Assembly (NCBI GenBank): GCA_039090855.1
Contig: CM077002.1
Location: 81,844,194 to 81,908,193, forward strand
DNA length: 64,000 bases
Source: Macrothele yani
Taxonomy: Eukaryota; Arthropoda; Arachnida; Araneae; Macrothelidae
Direction of reading: 5' to 3'
A model generated the notes under the pieces. That model saw only the letters and a list, made by a program, of their open reading frames with translations. It was not told the origin of the DNA and did not search any database. Each line of letters opens with the position of its first letter. Position 1 is the stretch's first letter. The translations under genes were made by a program, and so were the position numbers. This document shows, piece by piece, positions 11,108-22,171 of this stretch.

Positions 11108-12123
11108 TATGTTTTGGATGCAGCTTTTTGGAGTGTAGTTTATACTCGAGTACGGTCTTTTCTTGGACTGCTTATTTCTAAAAAGTTATTCCTAGTTGGT
11201 TTGCTCAGAATTTGTATGTTTTGGCCCAAGTGGAGTTCTAAGGACGATGAAAGGATTGGCGGTCAGCTCAGATATTTTAAGTCCTCCCGCTCGGTTAGGC
11301 TAGCACCCTTTCCCATAGTGTATGAACTCGCTGGCAAAGGTTATCTAAAGTTATGAAATGACAAACGTTGTTTGACATGTAAATCTGCAGAGCCTAACCT
11401 GTATTCTTCTGTTGAGGATAATTGCTCCAACAAGTTTTGCAAAGCCTACAATACCATCTATAAGCTCACCTGTACTGTCTGCAACCTTAGCTATATTGGC
11501 CAAAGTAAAAATCCTCTTCATCTTAGGATTAATGGTCACAGGTCTCTAGTAAACAAGTTCTCTAATTCAGGAGTGTACCCCTCCACAAACGCCAACCAGT
11601 ACTCTACCTTTGAATTAGAGCATTTCCATACTCATGGTTTTGACAAAGTGAAAATAGAGATACTACATATTATCCCTGACCTCTATGCTCGGCTAGAAAC
11701 TGAATCCCTTGAAATTTTGCAGCATCAGTCTCTTTATCCCTATGGCCTTAATTCCACTCTATCTGACAATAAGCATAATCAGCATAAATTTTCAATTCGT
11801 GAACTCTTCTTTCTTGTTAATAATAAGAGCTGCTCTAGAGGTAATAGAGGACAGAGGTTATTTCGCACATCAAGCAAAGTTGATTTTGCTAACTTGCTAA
11901 AAACTCTGGAAAGCTTTAAAACTGGCACTAATTTTGTTAAAAATACTTACAAAATTCTAAAGTCCTTCAAGCACTCTGTCCTTAAAAGTGTTTTCAAATT
12001 CTGGAATGAAACTGCTGACCGTGTTGATAAGCATGTTTTTGCTTTGGTTCTGGACATTCTTAAACATATTCTTAAAGATAAAATTTCTCTTAAAGAATTT
12101 TCCAGTAATTTTGTTACCATCAG
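11108..12123 (+). CDS. PLE GIY-YIG endonuclease exon with in-frame TGA, unit D
   Basis: Exon 2 of the full model (exons 9793-9822, 11108-12123, 12201-13839; 895 codons including stop). TGA is codon 93 (11354-11356). After it come C98-x2-C101, C116 and C121, a four-Cys cluster. The nuclease follows: TIY near 126-128, C132-x2-C135, YIG at 139-141, Arg150 in LHLRINGHR, His-rich EHFHTH, a Glu in ETESLEI, and YGLN. That C-x2-C with the downstream His residues resembles the CCHH motif of PLE endonucleases. The rest of the exon is a Lys-rich linker. Only Met47 (11216) is available as a start inside the exon upstream of the TGA; none lies between the TGA and the nuclease. Confidence 0.85.
11354..11356 (+). 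other. In-frame TGA, candidate selenocysteine codon, unit D (codon 93)
   Basis: Five residues before a four-Cys cluster. The alternative is a 51-nt GT-AG intron at 11340-11390, which would remove the TGA in frame but also remove the CLTC pair. The SECIS-like element in the 3' UTR favours recoding. Confidence 0.6.
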
Positions 12124-12200
12124 GTTCCTAAATAAAGCCTACGATAATCTCAATGTTAGGAAGCTGTTCTACAATAATGCAATTTTTTTCCCATCCACAG
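12124..12200 (+). other. Predicted 77-nt intron, unit D (endonuclease-RT junction)
   Basis: CAG|GTTCCT donor and TTTTTTTCCCATCCACAG|GC acceptor. Phase 2 on both sides rebuilds an AGG codon and leaves one continuous frame through to the RT. Confidence 0.65.
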
Positions 12201-13839
12201 GCACCAGTCTATTGTAAGTTTTAAATATGTTAAGACCTTAGGGTCAATAGTTAAAAACTACAAACTTAACTCTTCGAGCTACATTCCTGTAATTACTACA
12301 TGTTCTTGTGATGAACATAAAGAAACAGTTCACTATGATAAGAATTACAACCATATTATCACCGGAAACTTGAGTTTTGTTGAAAATGAAAAGCTTAGGA
12401 ATTTATTAGAGTATGGCTCTAAATTCAGACCTTCCTTCACGATTTCCAAAGAAAGGATTCTTGAGAACTTCACTCAAGATGTAAATAGGTACATCGTAAA
12501 AACCAGTTTAACGTACAATCAGCCTATTGAGGCCTTCGCAGAATGGAAATATAATATAATCAATAGCTTCACCGGTGAGTTGGCAGGTCTGGACTTTTGT
12601 TTTGACAGAAATCTCTTTTTCTCTGGAGAAGCTAAAAGGTCACTCTCCAAACTACAAGACCAATTTATTTTTACCACTACGGATAAAGCTAGCAATAATT
12701 TTGCAATTATCTGTAAGAAGTTCTATTTTGAATTGTTAACTATGGAACTCAATAATAGAGTAACATACGAGCCCGTAAGTTATTCTACCAAGCAGTTAGA
12801 AAATCGGTTTAAGGCATTCTTCAAGAAACTTAAAATTCCACAAACTGGAAGATATGAGCCTGAATTTCCATTTCTTTTTGCAACGGTTAAGTTTCATAAG
12901 GATCCTGTGAAGTTCAGGTTCATAGCTAGTGGAGTAAGGAGTCATAAAAAGAAAATAGATCTTGCTTTTGAAGATGTCTTAAAGAAGGTTTTGAAACACA
13001 TTAGAAACTGTTCTAACTTGATGAACAGAGATTTTTGGATAATTAATAATAATGCAGAAGTAATTTCTACTATACTCAAAGTTTGTCCCCTAGATATTAA
13101 TAGTTATGATTTTGAAAACCTATATACTAATCTGCCTCTATCAGATATAATCACTACCTTTAAAGAGCTGTATGCAGAATTTAAACTTAACCAATTTGTT
13201 GATGTAGGAACTTGGAACTCTTATCTCAATTGCTGCATAAAAAATAACCATATCTTATATAATAATACTCTCTACAAGCAAGTGAACGGTATTCCAATGG
13301 GGACATCAACGTCCACGAATATCGCTAATCTATTCCTGTTCTTTAAGGAATATAAATTCATTAAAAATCACCCCACCTGCTCAGATAACTACCTTTACAC
13401 TTTTAGATATATTGATGATCTGCTGTGTATCAATAATTCAGAAGTTATAGAGAGTGATTTTGATAATATCTATCCAAGCTCTCTTAACTTATGTAAAACC
13501 AACCACAGTAATCAGGAACTTGAGTTCCTAGACTTAAGCATTAAGCTCAACAGAGGTAACCCATCTATTAGCCTCTTTGATAAAAGAGTTAATTTTCCTT
13601 TCAAAGTAATTAAATATCTACACTGGAATAATAACATTTCAACCAAAGTAATTGAGAATGTACTAATTTCTCAGGTCCTAAGAATTTCAAGAATTTGCAG
13701 CAACAATTTGTACTTCAATTACCACATTAATATACTATTAGAAAGTTTTCTAGAGAACGAAATTCCTTCTTCTTTCATCAAAAGAACTTTAAGAAAAATT
13801 ATTCTGAATAATAGAGTAAGGTTGGCAGATCTGCTTTAA
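12201..13839 (+). CDS. PLE reverse transcriptase exon, unit D
   Basis: Residues 349-894 of the model. The CxC linker is C383-S-C385-D-E-H388, the short domain reported between nuclease and RT in N-terminal-EN PLEs. RT motif A Asp is at about 652 (YDFENLYTNLP), motif B is GIPMGTSTSTN and YIDD is at 752-755. The extended stretch between fingers and motif A may hold the insertion-in-fingers domain known in this clade, but I cannot confirm that by eye. All catalytic Asp residues are present. The frame is open to TAA. Confidence 0.9.
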
Positions 13840-13849
13840 TTTTCTACAC

Positions 13850-13914
13850 AGTTAATAATATGATTCTGACCAATCAAAGCCGTAAGGAAGTTGGCTAGAG
13901 GATGCCTATTAACT
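13850..13914 (+). promoter_or_regulatory. SECIS-like element, unit D
   Basis: Identical to 9251-9315 and 11 nt after the RT stop, more than 2.4 kb of mRNA downstream of the TGA, well beyond the minimum SECIS-UGA distance. Confidence 0.75.
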
Positions 13915-15435
13915 ACCTAAAGGAACCTTAGTGCTATGGATATGACGGTCCTATTAAAACAAAAAAAATTAAATAATATAAACAAAATCACAAAAAAAAG
14001 CTTAAAAATCTGTTTATAAAAGAAAATAAAAACAAATAAAAAAGAAAACTAGTTATTCATCACTAGGATATCTATACTAAAAATAGTAAAACCAACATTA
14101 AAATTAATAAGATTCTGATTAATCTATAGAAGCTCACTAAGGTGATTTAATACATGCAAAGATTATTGAATAAACTGCTCGTGTATTTTATAATATTTCT
14201 CATGTATTCTGGAGAGTTAATTCTGCTCTTTCTGATCATACAGATCCACAGTCTTAAGTTTATATATTTTTTTCTCTGGTTAAAATCTCCGCGCGTTGTT
14301 TTCTTGCTGTATGAGGAGGCCATCAGCCCCACCCTCACTGCCCCCAGCGTCTAGGGAGTGGCGGAAGAGGTCAGCCATGTTCTTCTCTTATGAGGAGAAA
14401 AGTTTTTGTCACACAAGAGGTAAGCTCTCTTCCTTGTTTTTGGGTTCTAGGTTTTATAAGTTCAATGTTTGTACTTATTCTCTGTCGTTTTTTAGCTTTT
14501 CAGCTTTTAGGCATTGGTTTGTCTGTTAACATTTTTGCGGGTTTTAACTCTTTCTTTTCTTTGTAACTTTGAGCGTCTTTTGGGGTACCTAGGAACAGAA
14601 GATGGCTAAGCTTGTTCCTTTTCTATGCGCTGTCTCTGCGCTGTTTTTTCAAAGTAGTTAAGTTCTTAATAACTAATTAATTATGCACTTAAAGCACTGC
14701 TGAAATACTTTGTACATATTGCAACTAACTGTTTAAGGTATATAACTTTCACAAAGTTTTCTTTAGTTAATTATTATCTTTAACTTATTCTCGTTTTCGT
14801 GCTGTCATAAGTTGTAGAGTAGGGGGTTTTAGACTCAAGTTTTCTTTCAAAAATCTGTTCGTTAAAAATTAACATTTCCTTTTTTAATTGCAATGTAAAA
14901 TTTGGATTTCTTTTGCATTGATTTTCAGGTTTAAATTCTCTCTCAAACGAACTTGGAATTTCGTTATGGCTGAAAATCATTTCTAATTATTATGTCACTC
15001 TCACAGCTTGAGTTCTCTTTAATCTTCTTCTCTCTGTTTAATAGTAACAGATGAAGAGCATGGGTCGGGCCATGAAGGTTAATGGATGCAAGCGAAATTG
15101 TTAACTAATGCTAGGTCATGCAACTCTACGGAGGACATGACTTATATATATATGTTTTAAACTATTTTAGGTGGGAATGTTACTTGCATCTATGGCCTTG
15201 CAGAAACCCATTTCCAACTAGGTCTTTGTAGAAGTGAGAAAATGCAGAGTTTTTGCTGGTCCTTGATAAAGCCAAGGCTCAGTATTCTCGACACCTTCTA
15301 CATTCAGTTGTTTTATTTTATTTTTTTGTCTTTTCTCCTTTTACTCACACAGGTAGATACATAACCTTTTCTATGTTGTACTAGGTGTGAGTCAAAATTA
15401 TATTTGCATTTTTTTGCTTAGGTATCTTCTTTATA

Positions 15436-15439
<4 letters not shown>
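13915..15439 (+). repeat. Downstream pseudo-LTR of unit D
   Basis: Near-identical to 9316-10843 with small homopolymer differences. It ends at TTCTTTATAGAAT, where (AT)n begins. It includes a spare copy of the first exon and donor (around 14391-14420). Confidence 0.8.
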
Positions 15440-15469
<30 letters not shown>

Positions 15470-15794
15470 TATAAAGAAGATACCTAAGCAAAAATACATA
15501 TATAATTTTGACTCACACCTAGTACAACATAGAAAAGGTTATGTATCTACCTGTGTGAGTAAAAGGAGAAAAGATAAAAAAATAAAATAAAACAACTGAA
15601 TGTAGAAGGTGTCGAGAATACTGAGCCTTGGCTTTATCAAGGACCAGCAAAAACTCTGCATTTTCTCACTTCCACAAAGACCTAGTTGGAAATGGGTTTC
15701 TGCAAGGCCATAGATGCAAGTAACATTCCCACCTAAAATAGTTTAAAAAATATATATATATGTCATGTCCTCCGTAGAGTTGCATGACCTAGCA
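15109..15794. repeat. 330-bp palindrome with (AT)n centre at the end of unit D
   Basis: 15466-15794 is the reverse complement of 15109-15439, with few changes. The arms are separated by 26 bases of alternating AT. The right arm is an inverted piece of the pseudo-LTR. An ORF across the centre encoding YIYIYI is a by-product. Confidence 0.85.
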
Positions 15795-15846
15795 ACCTTC
15801 GTTTTAAATTCTAAAGTTTTTCCTTAGTCTTCAGTTTTGCTCTTAA

Positions 15847-15882
<36 letters not shown>
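15793..15882 (+). repeat. Small forward PLE fragment and (TA)n
   Basis: 15793-15848 matches 10907-10961 in the plus orientation, so strand flips again right after the palindrome. (TA)n at 15848-15882 then abuts an RTE fragment. Confidence 0.7.
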
Positions 15883-15884
<2 letters not shown>

Positions 15885-16383
15885 AAGAAACAGCATAATT
15901 TTCGAGAGCAATATGCCATTATGTCTTAAAAGAAAAGTGTTTGATCAATGCATCCTTCCACTGCTTACGTATGGTGCATAGACGTGGACCTTAACTAAAA
16001 GAGACATACAAAGGCTGCAGACAACTCAAAGTAGCATGGAGAGGTGCATGCTTGGTGTAACCAGGAGAGATAAGAAGAGGAACTCGTGGATCCGAAAAAT
16101 GACAAGAGTGGAAGACATCATGATCAGAGTTAAATCCCTGAAATGGCAATGGGCTGGACATACTGCCAGAAGGACAGATCATCGATGGACAGCCGAAATT
16201 TTAGATTGGATTCCAAGGGACAGGAAAAGACCCTGAAGAAGACCACATGGGAGATGGGTGGATGAAATTCGAAAGTATGCAGGGGTGACATGGAGGAGAC
16301 TGGCACAAGACAGACCGTTGTGGAGGAAACTTGGGGAGACCTTCGTCCAGCTGTGGATTGATAATGGTTGACAATGATGATGA

Positions 16384-16390
<7 letters not shown>
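15883..16390 (+). mobile_element. RTE-like LINE, 5'-truncated 3' fragment (R1)
   Basis: Encodes the C-terminal part of the RTE-like protein (SMERCMLGVTRRDKKRNSW, then WAGHTARRTDHRW). It ends with TTGACAATGATGATGATG, the short-repeat tail seen on other copies here. A TAG and a TGA break the frame (one before TWTLTKRD, one after DRKRP). Bounded on both sides by (TA)n. Confidence 0.85.

Positions 16391-16428
<38 letters not shown>
16386..16428. repeat. (TA)n microsatellite between R1 and R2
   Basis: About 43 bases of alternating TA between the (ATG)n tail of R1 and the 5' end of R2. Confidence 0.9.
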
Positions 16429-16431
<3 letters not shown>

Positions 16432-16656
16432 GTATACCTATACCATCGGGATCAGAGGAAATGCTATCACACCCTCACCAACCCGCTTGGCCAGCGTGGT
16501 GAGTTATGGCCAAACCCCTCCAAAATGACTCCACAACTTAAATCTTGGCCCTCAGTCTCCGGCAGCTGGAATGTACCTGGCCAAGGCAGCTGCCAGTGCG
16601 ACATAAAGGCAGAGGGTGCTAAGAATCCCAGGAGGACCGGACTAGGCTTCCATCTG

Positions 16657-19248
16657 ATGCTGACCTTGGCTACGTATAATGGACGCTCCCTATCTTCTGA
16701 TTCAAGGCTTCTTGAATTGGAAGAGGAACTACAAAGAATCAAGTAGGACATCGTCGGGCTAAGTGAGGTAAAGAGAAAAGGAGATCTCATTGAACTGAAA
16801 AGTGGATATCTGTTCTACTATCGTGGGACTGATACTGGCAGAACTAGTGGTGTTGGATTTATAATAAACAAGAAACTGAAGGATAAAGTTGTAGAAGTTG
16901 AAAGTTCCTCTGACAGAGCTGCCTGACTCGTTTTCCAACTCTCGAGAAGATACCAGGCTCAGATTATTCAAACTTATGCACCTACCACAAGTAATCCTGA
17001 AGAAGAAATTGAAGAATTTTATGAGGAAATTCGTCATCTAAATAATAAAGGTAAGCAGCACTTAAAGATAATTATGGGAGATTTCAATGCAAAAACAGAG
17101 TGAAACTTCAGTAGGTAAATTCGGTCACGGCAACAGAAACCAGCATGGAAATACTCTCGTAGAGTTTGCAGAGACTGAAGGGTTTTTCATCTTGAACTCC
17201 TTTTTCAAGAAAAAGCCACACAGGACATGGACATGGAGACATCCAAATGGGACAACAAGTGAAATTGATTTCATTATGTGTATCAAAAAATTCGTCATAG
17301 AGGACTGCAGTGTGCTAAACAAGTTCAACAACGGTAGTGACCATAGATTGGTGAGATGTAAGATGTATCTCAACACTAAACTCGAACGTAGCAAGCTCAT
17401 AAGACAAACAAAATGTATTGACATAACCAACCTTAAGAAACACCATAATACCTTCAATTTGGAACTCAAGAACAGATTCTCTGCTTTAGAATGCCTAACA
17501 TCAGAAGAAGTGGATATTTGTGAAGTTAACAGAAAAGTAACCAAAGCTCTTATGGAAACAGCAAAAAAATTAGCTGGGTCTAAGAACAAGTTGCATGTGA
17601 ACAAATTATAAAAAAAAACCAAAATGTTGATGCAAAAGAGAAGAGAGATGAGGACAACTTAAGAAGATCGGACTTCCAAAGTGGAATATATAGAGCTATG
17701 CAAGACAGTACGAATAAGTATCACTGAAGACGTAAGGAAATTCAACTGTGAACTAGTAAGGAAAGCATTTGAAAACAACCAAAGCCTAAAGATAGCAAAC
17801 GGACATCTCAGTAAGGGAAGAAAACAGATTATGGCACTCAGAAAAGAAGATGGTTCTGTAACAAGTAATAGAGGCGACATTTTGACAAGAGTGAAAGATT
17901 TCTACTCCAAATTATATGAAAGGGATGATACATGTACTCCAGACATCATGAAAGGTACCAGTACCTGAGTTCTTCCAGTCCTCCCAGCAGAAGTTGCACA
18001 TGCAATCAAGAACATGAAGCGGGGGAAAGCTCCAGGAGAAGATGGAATTACTGTAGACATCATACAAGAAGCAAGCGGAGAAATCGAAACAGTACTCGCC
18101 CAAATTTTCACTCGATGCCTTAATGAACGGAAGATTCCTGAGGACTGGAACAACGCTACAAGGATCCTGCTACATAAAAAAGGTGACATCGAGGATCTCA
18201 GGAACTACAGACCTATCAGCCTCCTATCAGTGGTTTATAAAATCTTCACTAAAGTTCTTTCACACCGCTTAAAGGTGACACTGGACATGGCTCAACCGAG
18301 AGAACAAGCTGGATTCAGGAGTGGCTACAGCACAATAGATCATATCCACGTACTGAGAGAACTAATTGAAAGAGCGAGGGAATATGAACTTCCATTGTGC
18401 ATGGCTTTTATCGATTATGAAAAAGCCTTTTATTCGGTGAAACCATCAGCAGTTACAATGGCCCTGAAATCCTGCGGTATAGAAGATGCGTACATTAATA
18501 TTATTAATAACATATATGAAAATGCAAGTGCAAAGATTTGGCTGTTTGAAAATACAACACACATAAAAATTGAAAAAGGAGTGGGACAAGGTGACACCAT
18601 ATCCCCGAAGCTCTTTTATGCCACATTGGAAAATGTCTTTCAATCTCTGAACTGGGAAAACAAAGGGATAAAGAATAATTCAGATTATCTAACCCACCTT
18701 CGTTTTGCTGATGACATAGTCATTTTTGCAACTACCCCATCAGAGCTGCAGAGTATGATCCAGGAACTTGCTGACAAGGTAAAGAAGTGGGATTAAAAAT
18801 GAACTTTCAGAAGACAAAAGTGATGTTCAATGCTTTTGCAAGAAATGAAGATTTATCGATTGATGAAGAAAAGCTGGAGATAACAGACACGTACGTTTAT
18901 CTTGGACAGAAGATATCAAGAGAGGGTCACATTGATGAAGAAATTAATCGGCGTACAAAACTTGCCTGGAGAGTTTTTGGAAGAAACAGCATAATTTTCA
19001 AGAGCAATATGCCATTATGTCTTAAAAGAAAAGTTTTTGATCAATGCATCCTTCCAGTGCTTACGTATGGTGCAGAGACGTGGACCTTAACTAAAAGAGA
19101 CATACAAAGGCTGCAGACAACTCAAAGCAGCATGGAGACGTGCATGCTTGGTGTAACCAGGAGAGATAAGAAGAAGAACTCGTGGATCCTAAAAATGACA
19201 AGAGTGGAAGACATCATGATCAGAGTTAAATCCCTGAAATGGCAATGG
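16657..19248 (+). pseudogene. RTE-like endonuclease/reverse transcriptase, degraded (R2)
   Basis: Frame begins near ATG 16657 (MLTLATYNGRSL). APE motifs: LATYNGRSL, DIVGLSEV, GDFNAKT, TWTWRHPNGTTSEIDF and GSDHRLV. RT motifs: NYRPISLLSVVYK, REQAGFRSGYSTIDH, FIDYEKAFYSV (Tyr where the R4 copy has Asp), GQGDTISP, FADDIVIFA. Decay includes TAG after LQRIK (16744), TGA before LVFQLSRRYQ, a stop near 17967 and frameshifts near 17090, 17610 and 18780. It would nick DNA and reverse-transcribe its own RNA if intact. The remaining C-terminal part lies beyond the insertion at 22179-22395. Confidence 0.85.
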
Positions 19249-22171
19249 TATTGGTATTGGTAACTGTGGGTACCATAGTGGTACCCAGTTTATTGCTATA
19301 ACGAAATACAGACATAGGAGATTCATTAAAAGCTGCAGTACAGAAAACAACAGTGCGGAAAGTCAGTATATCCACGATGCAGCACAACGTTACACAGAAA
19401 GGAAATTAATATGCACACGAGCAATGAATGGCCTAACGGCATGTCAAACACTATAACACATGTGCACAAATGCATGAAATGTACTATGCTATGGTAAATC
19501 AACCGAACGGAACTGAAATGTGGTTAGAGCGCAATACAACATTGAGTACCTCAGCAACTTTATAAAAATAACAAAGGTAACAAACGTACCACTATAATAA
19601 TCCGCGATAAAGGAAAGCACTAACACAGCAAACACTCACAATTATAGGTAATTTAAAAAACAGGCACAAATTCAGGAAACAACATATAAGATAATGATAC
19701 TGAGATAATGAGGAGATCACACAAGTAACGAGACCGATTAGTTGTGAAAACACAGCAAAAACACGCAATTATCGCAACTTTAAAATAAAGCAAATTTACA
19801 CACAAATAAAGCAAATTGACAATACATTACTTGTGAATCACAGTAAAAGCACACAATGAAAACATCAGAATCAACATGCACTAAGTCTGCAAAACCAGGG
19901 CCACTGCGAACGGGTTCGCAAATCTTCTAGCATTGAGAAAACAAAAAGTAATCGGTGTGAGGAAGAGAGCTAAAGGTCATCGGTAAAAGGATAGTAGGTT
20001 TCACATATATGCTTCTCAACGAGCTTCTTCAAGGAGGCGAGACCGCGCGTGTAACGTCTCAAAAAAGGCTGATACCGAGGATCGGTGGCACACAGAGATT
20101 TAAAAAGTGACACATAAGCTTCGAATTGCGTTACCGCTGCATACAGGTCCAGATCAGGTGAGTGAAGGAATTCTTCAGAACCAACAATCGTACGTGCAGG
20201 TTGAAAAAGACGTAAAAGTTGCTGTCTGGACAGTGGTCCAGGAACTGGAGGAAACGTATCCACGGCCTGTAGAACCTCAGCATCAGAGAAAGGATTGACA
20301 GGACCTGAGCGGAGAAGCATACTGTTTGAAGAATCATCAGGTAATGAAACACCGGAACCGGAAACCTCGGGAACACTAGATGAATCCTCAGAATGTGGCA
20401 CAGAAAGTTGTTTTAACTTTTTCTGTTTCGCAGCGCCTTTGGAAGTTCCAATCCGTTTCGAAGAAGAAGCTGAGGCGGATGTATCCATTAGTGGATCAGG
20501 CTCACCTCCCAAGTCAAGAGACGAGGAAACGACCGTCGTCGAAGAAGCAGTACGTAGCTGAGCTGCCTTAGTGGAGACTGGTACAACAGCCGAGGCTTCA
20601 GGAAGATGTTGCAACAAGGGTATGGTAGACAAGGTTGTAAATGGAGATCCGATATCCGAGAGGCTAGGAGAAGAGCCAGACGGCCGATCTGCCAAACCAC
20701 CACTCAACACACCCGGATCGGAACACTCCACTGTAGACACATCTGTAGTCGAAGACAACTCTGTCAATCTTGAAGGTGGATGCCCAATCGTACGGGTCGG
20801 GAGAGGAGGAAAGGCAGCATTGTCCGTAACGGAAATGTTCGTCGGACGGGGAAACAAAGAATTCGCGTCAGGCAAACTACCGGTAGTGGGGAAAGTAGAA
20901 AGACCAATGTGGTCAGCAGTGGATGCGAACTTGATGAAAGTCCACGTCGAACGCGGTCACAGGAGGCAGTGGTGTGATTCTGTGTTAACAGTGTTTACAA
21001 TAGTGAGCAGTGAAAATCTGGAAACTGTACGTTCGTGCGCCAATTTCAACAGTAGCTTCTGTAGGGCAATCCGCCAAGGCTTTCTCGGTGGGAAAGGCGA
21101 CCAATAACTGACGGCGAGGTCCGGTAGCATGTGCAAATCGAGTTCCTCGGGGAGCGTCAGAAAGGCGACGGACCTTGCCAACAATTTTACAAACATGACT
21201 GACAAGGAGAGGAAGTGCAGTATCAGGCTCTTCCTGTGGAACAGGATAGAACGTGATGTTCACCGGTCGCTTGGAAAGAGGCGACGGGATGAGATGGTTT
21301 GTCCCAATCGAAAGTCTGTTTGCAAGAAAAAGTCAGCATCCTCCTTGTGATTGAACTGTACCGAAATACCCCGAGGAGTACGGGAAATTCCTGCAATGGA
21401 CGCAGACGACATATGTCCAGAGAGGGCTTCCATGTAGCGTGGCAATGGAGTATTTGGTAAAGCATGAAAGAGCACACCTCTATCCAGGAGGTAATGGAAC
21501 TCACGGCCAATCTGCGAGTTGTCATCTATCGTTACCTTCACCTTGTGGTTGGATACCTGAATAATTGGTGCTGCTTGCAAAAGACCATCTGGTGGAGAGG
21601 AATCGGACGTAGAAGTAGCGCCTCGTTGCACTGTAGAGGTAAATGACATCCTCGGAAGAGAAGTCTGTTCGGATCCGGCAGGCACAGAAGGCTGTGAGGG
21701 AAGAGAAGCACAGGCCGAAGGCAAGGCAGTAAAATCAGTAGTACCCAGGGAGGGCACCGAGGCAGATGCGGGAGCTGAAGAAGAAAGCGCAGCCAAGTCC
21801 AGTGAAGGCACCGGTGCAGGAGTACTAGAAAGCTGGGAAGGCATCTGAGCAGACACATCTGAAAACGAGAGTATGTTAACTTCCATGGACGTGGGAAGTG
21901 TGGCGTGACGTGCATCCGCCACGCCCATAGATGATAAAGAAATACCGGAAGCCGCCATGTTGGCAGCTTCCAAACGTAAACAAACGAGCAAACGATAAGA
22001 AAACGGATGAATATGAACTAATATGAGGATGAGAACGCTAGAAAAGTAGCTCAAAACGTACACAGTACCTTTAGACAGCCGGGCCACGCAACAGGTGAGT
22101 GAGGGACGAGGTATTCCACACTAAAATGCATAAAATATTGGAGCCACCAACACTACGTCTGTCACGAACGA
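19249..22171 (-). mobile_element. ORF1-only non-LTR retroelement inserted in R2
   Basis: Flanked by a 7-bp target duplication GCAATGG (19242-19248 and 22172-22178). On the minus strand it starts at 22171 and carries an ORF1-like gene followed by about 720 bp without coding. Near its 3' end is a hairpin GGGTACC...GGTACCC (19268-19286), then a short tandem tail of TACCAA units. No endonuclease or RT is present. It resembles half-LINE elements that rely on another element's RT. Clade unknown; hairpin plus short-repeat tail recalls CR1/L2-type ends. Confidence 0.75.
19970..21958 (-). pseudogene. ORF1-like protein, frameshifted
   Basis: The first good ATG on the minus strand is at 21958 (AACATGG context, MAASGISLSS). 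N-terminal part is Ser/Pro/Ala-rich and low complexity. A folded-looking block follows (IQVSNHKVKVTIDD ... GRDFHYLLDRG-like, actual GREFHYLL). It breaks by one base near 21262 and continues as NITFYPVPQEEPD ... RTYSFQIFTAHYCKHC, which could hold an RRM-like fold and a zinc-knuckle start. More shifts occur at 20985-20880, then a 300-codon Ser/Thr-rich tail to 19970 ending YYPFTDDL. RNA-binding ORF1 role is inferred from position and composition. Confidence 0.55.

Larger units (their letters stand above)
6607..15439 (+). mobile_element. Naiad-type Penelope-like retroelement, forward-strand tandem units C and D
   Basis: Two direct units read on the plus strand (RT stops at 9240 and 13839, period 4599 bp). 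Unit C starts abruptly at the head-to-head junction, a few bases before the in-frame ATG at 6618, so it lacks the first exon and long intron. Unit D is complete: the region after C's RT is D's leader, and a near-identical copy of that region follows D's RT as the downstream pseudo-LTR. C and D differ at only a few residues, which points to recent amplification or gene conversion. Confidence 0.88.

Noticed and set aside
12170..12220. Programmed ribosomal frameshift on the poly-T run between endonuclease and RT
   Set aside because: T6 and T7 copies would need different shifts, whereas one GT-AG intron fits all units.
1..15882. A large host inverted duplication as the cause of the 0-15 kb symmetry
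   Set aside because: All duplicated sequence belongs to the PLE and breakpoints lie inside it, as expected for PLE clusters.
20295..21107. Plus-strand frames of 88-178 codons within 20.3-21.1 kb
   Set aside because: Antisense shadows of the Ser/Thr-rich ORF1-like gene.
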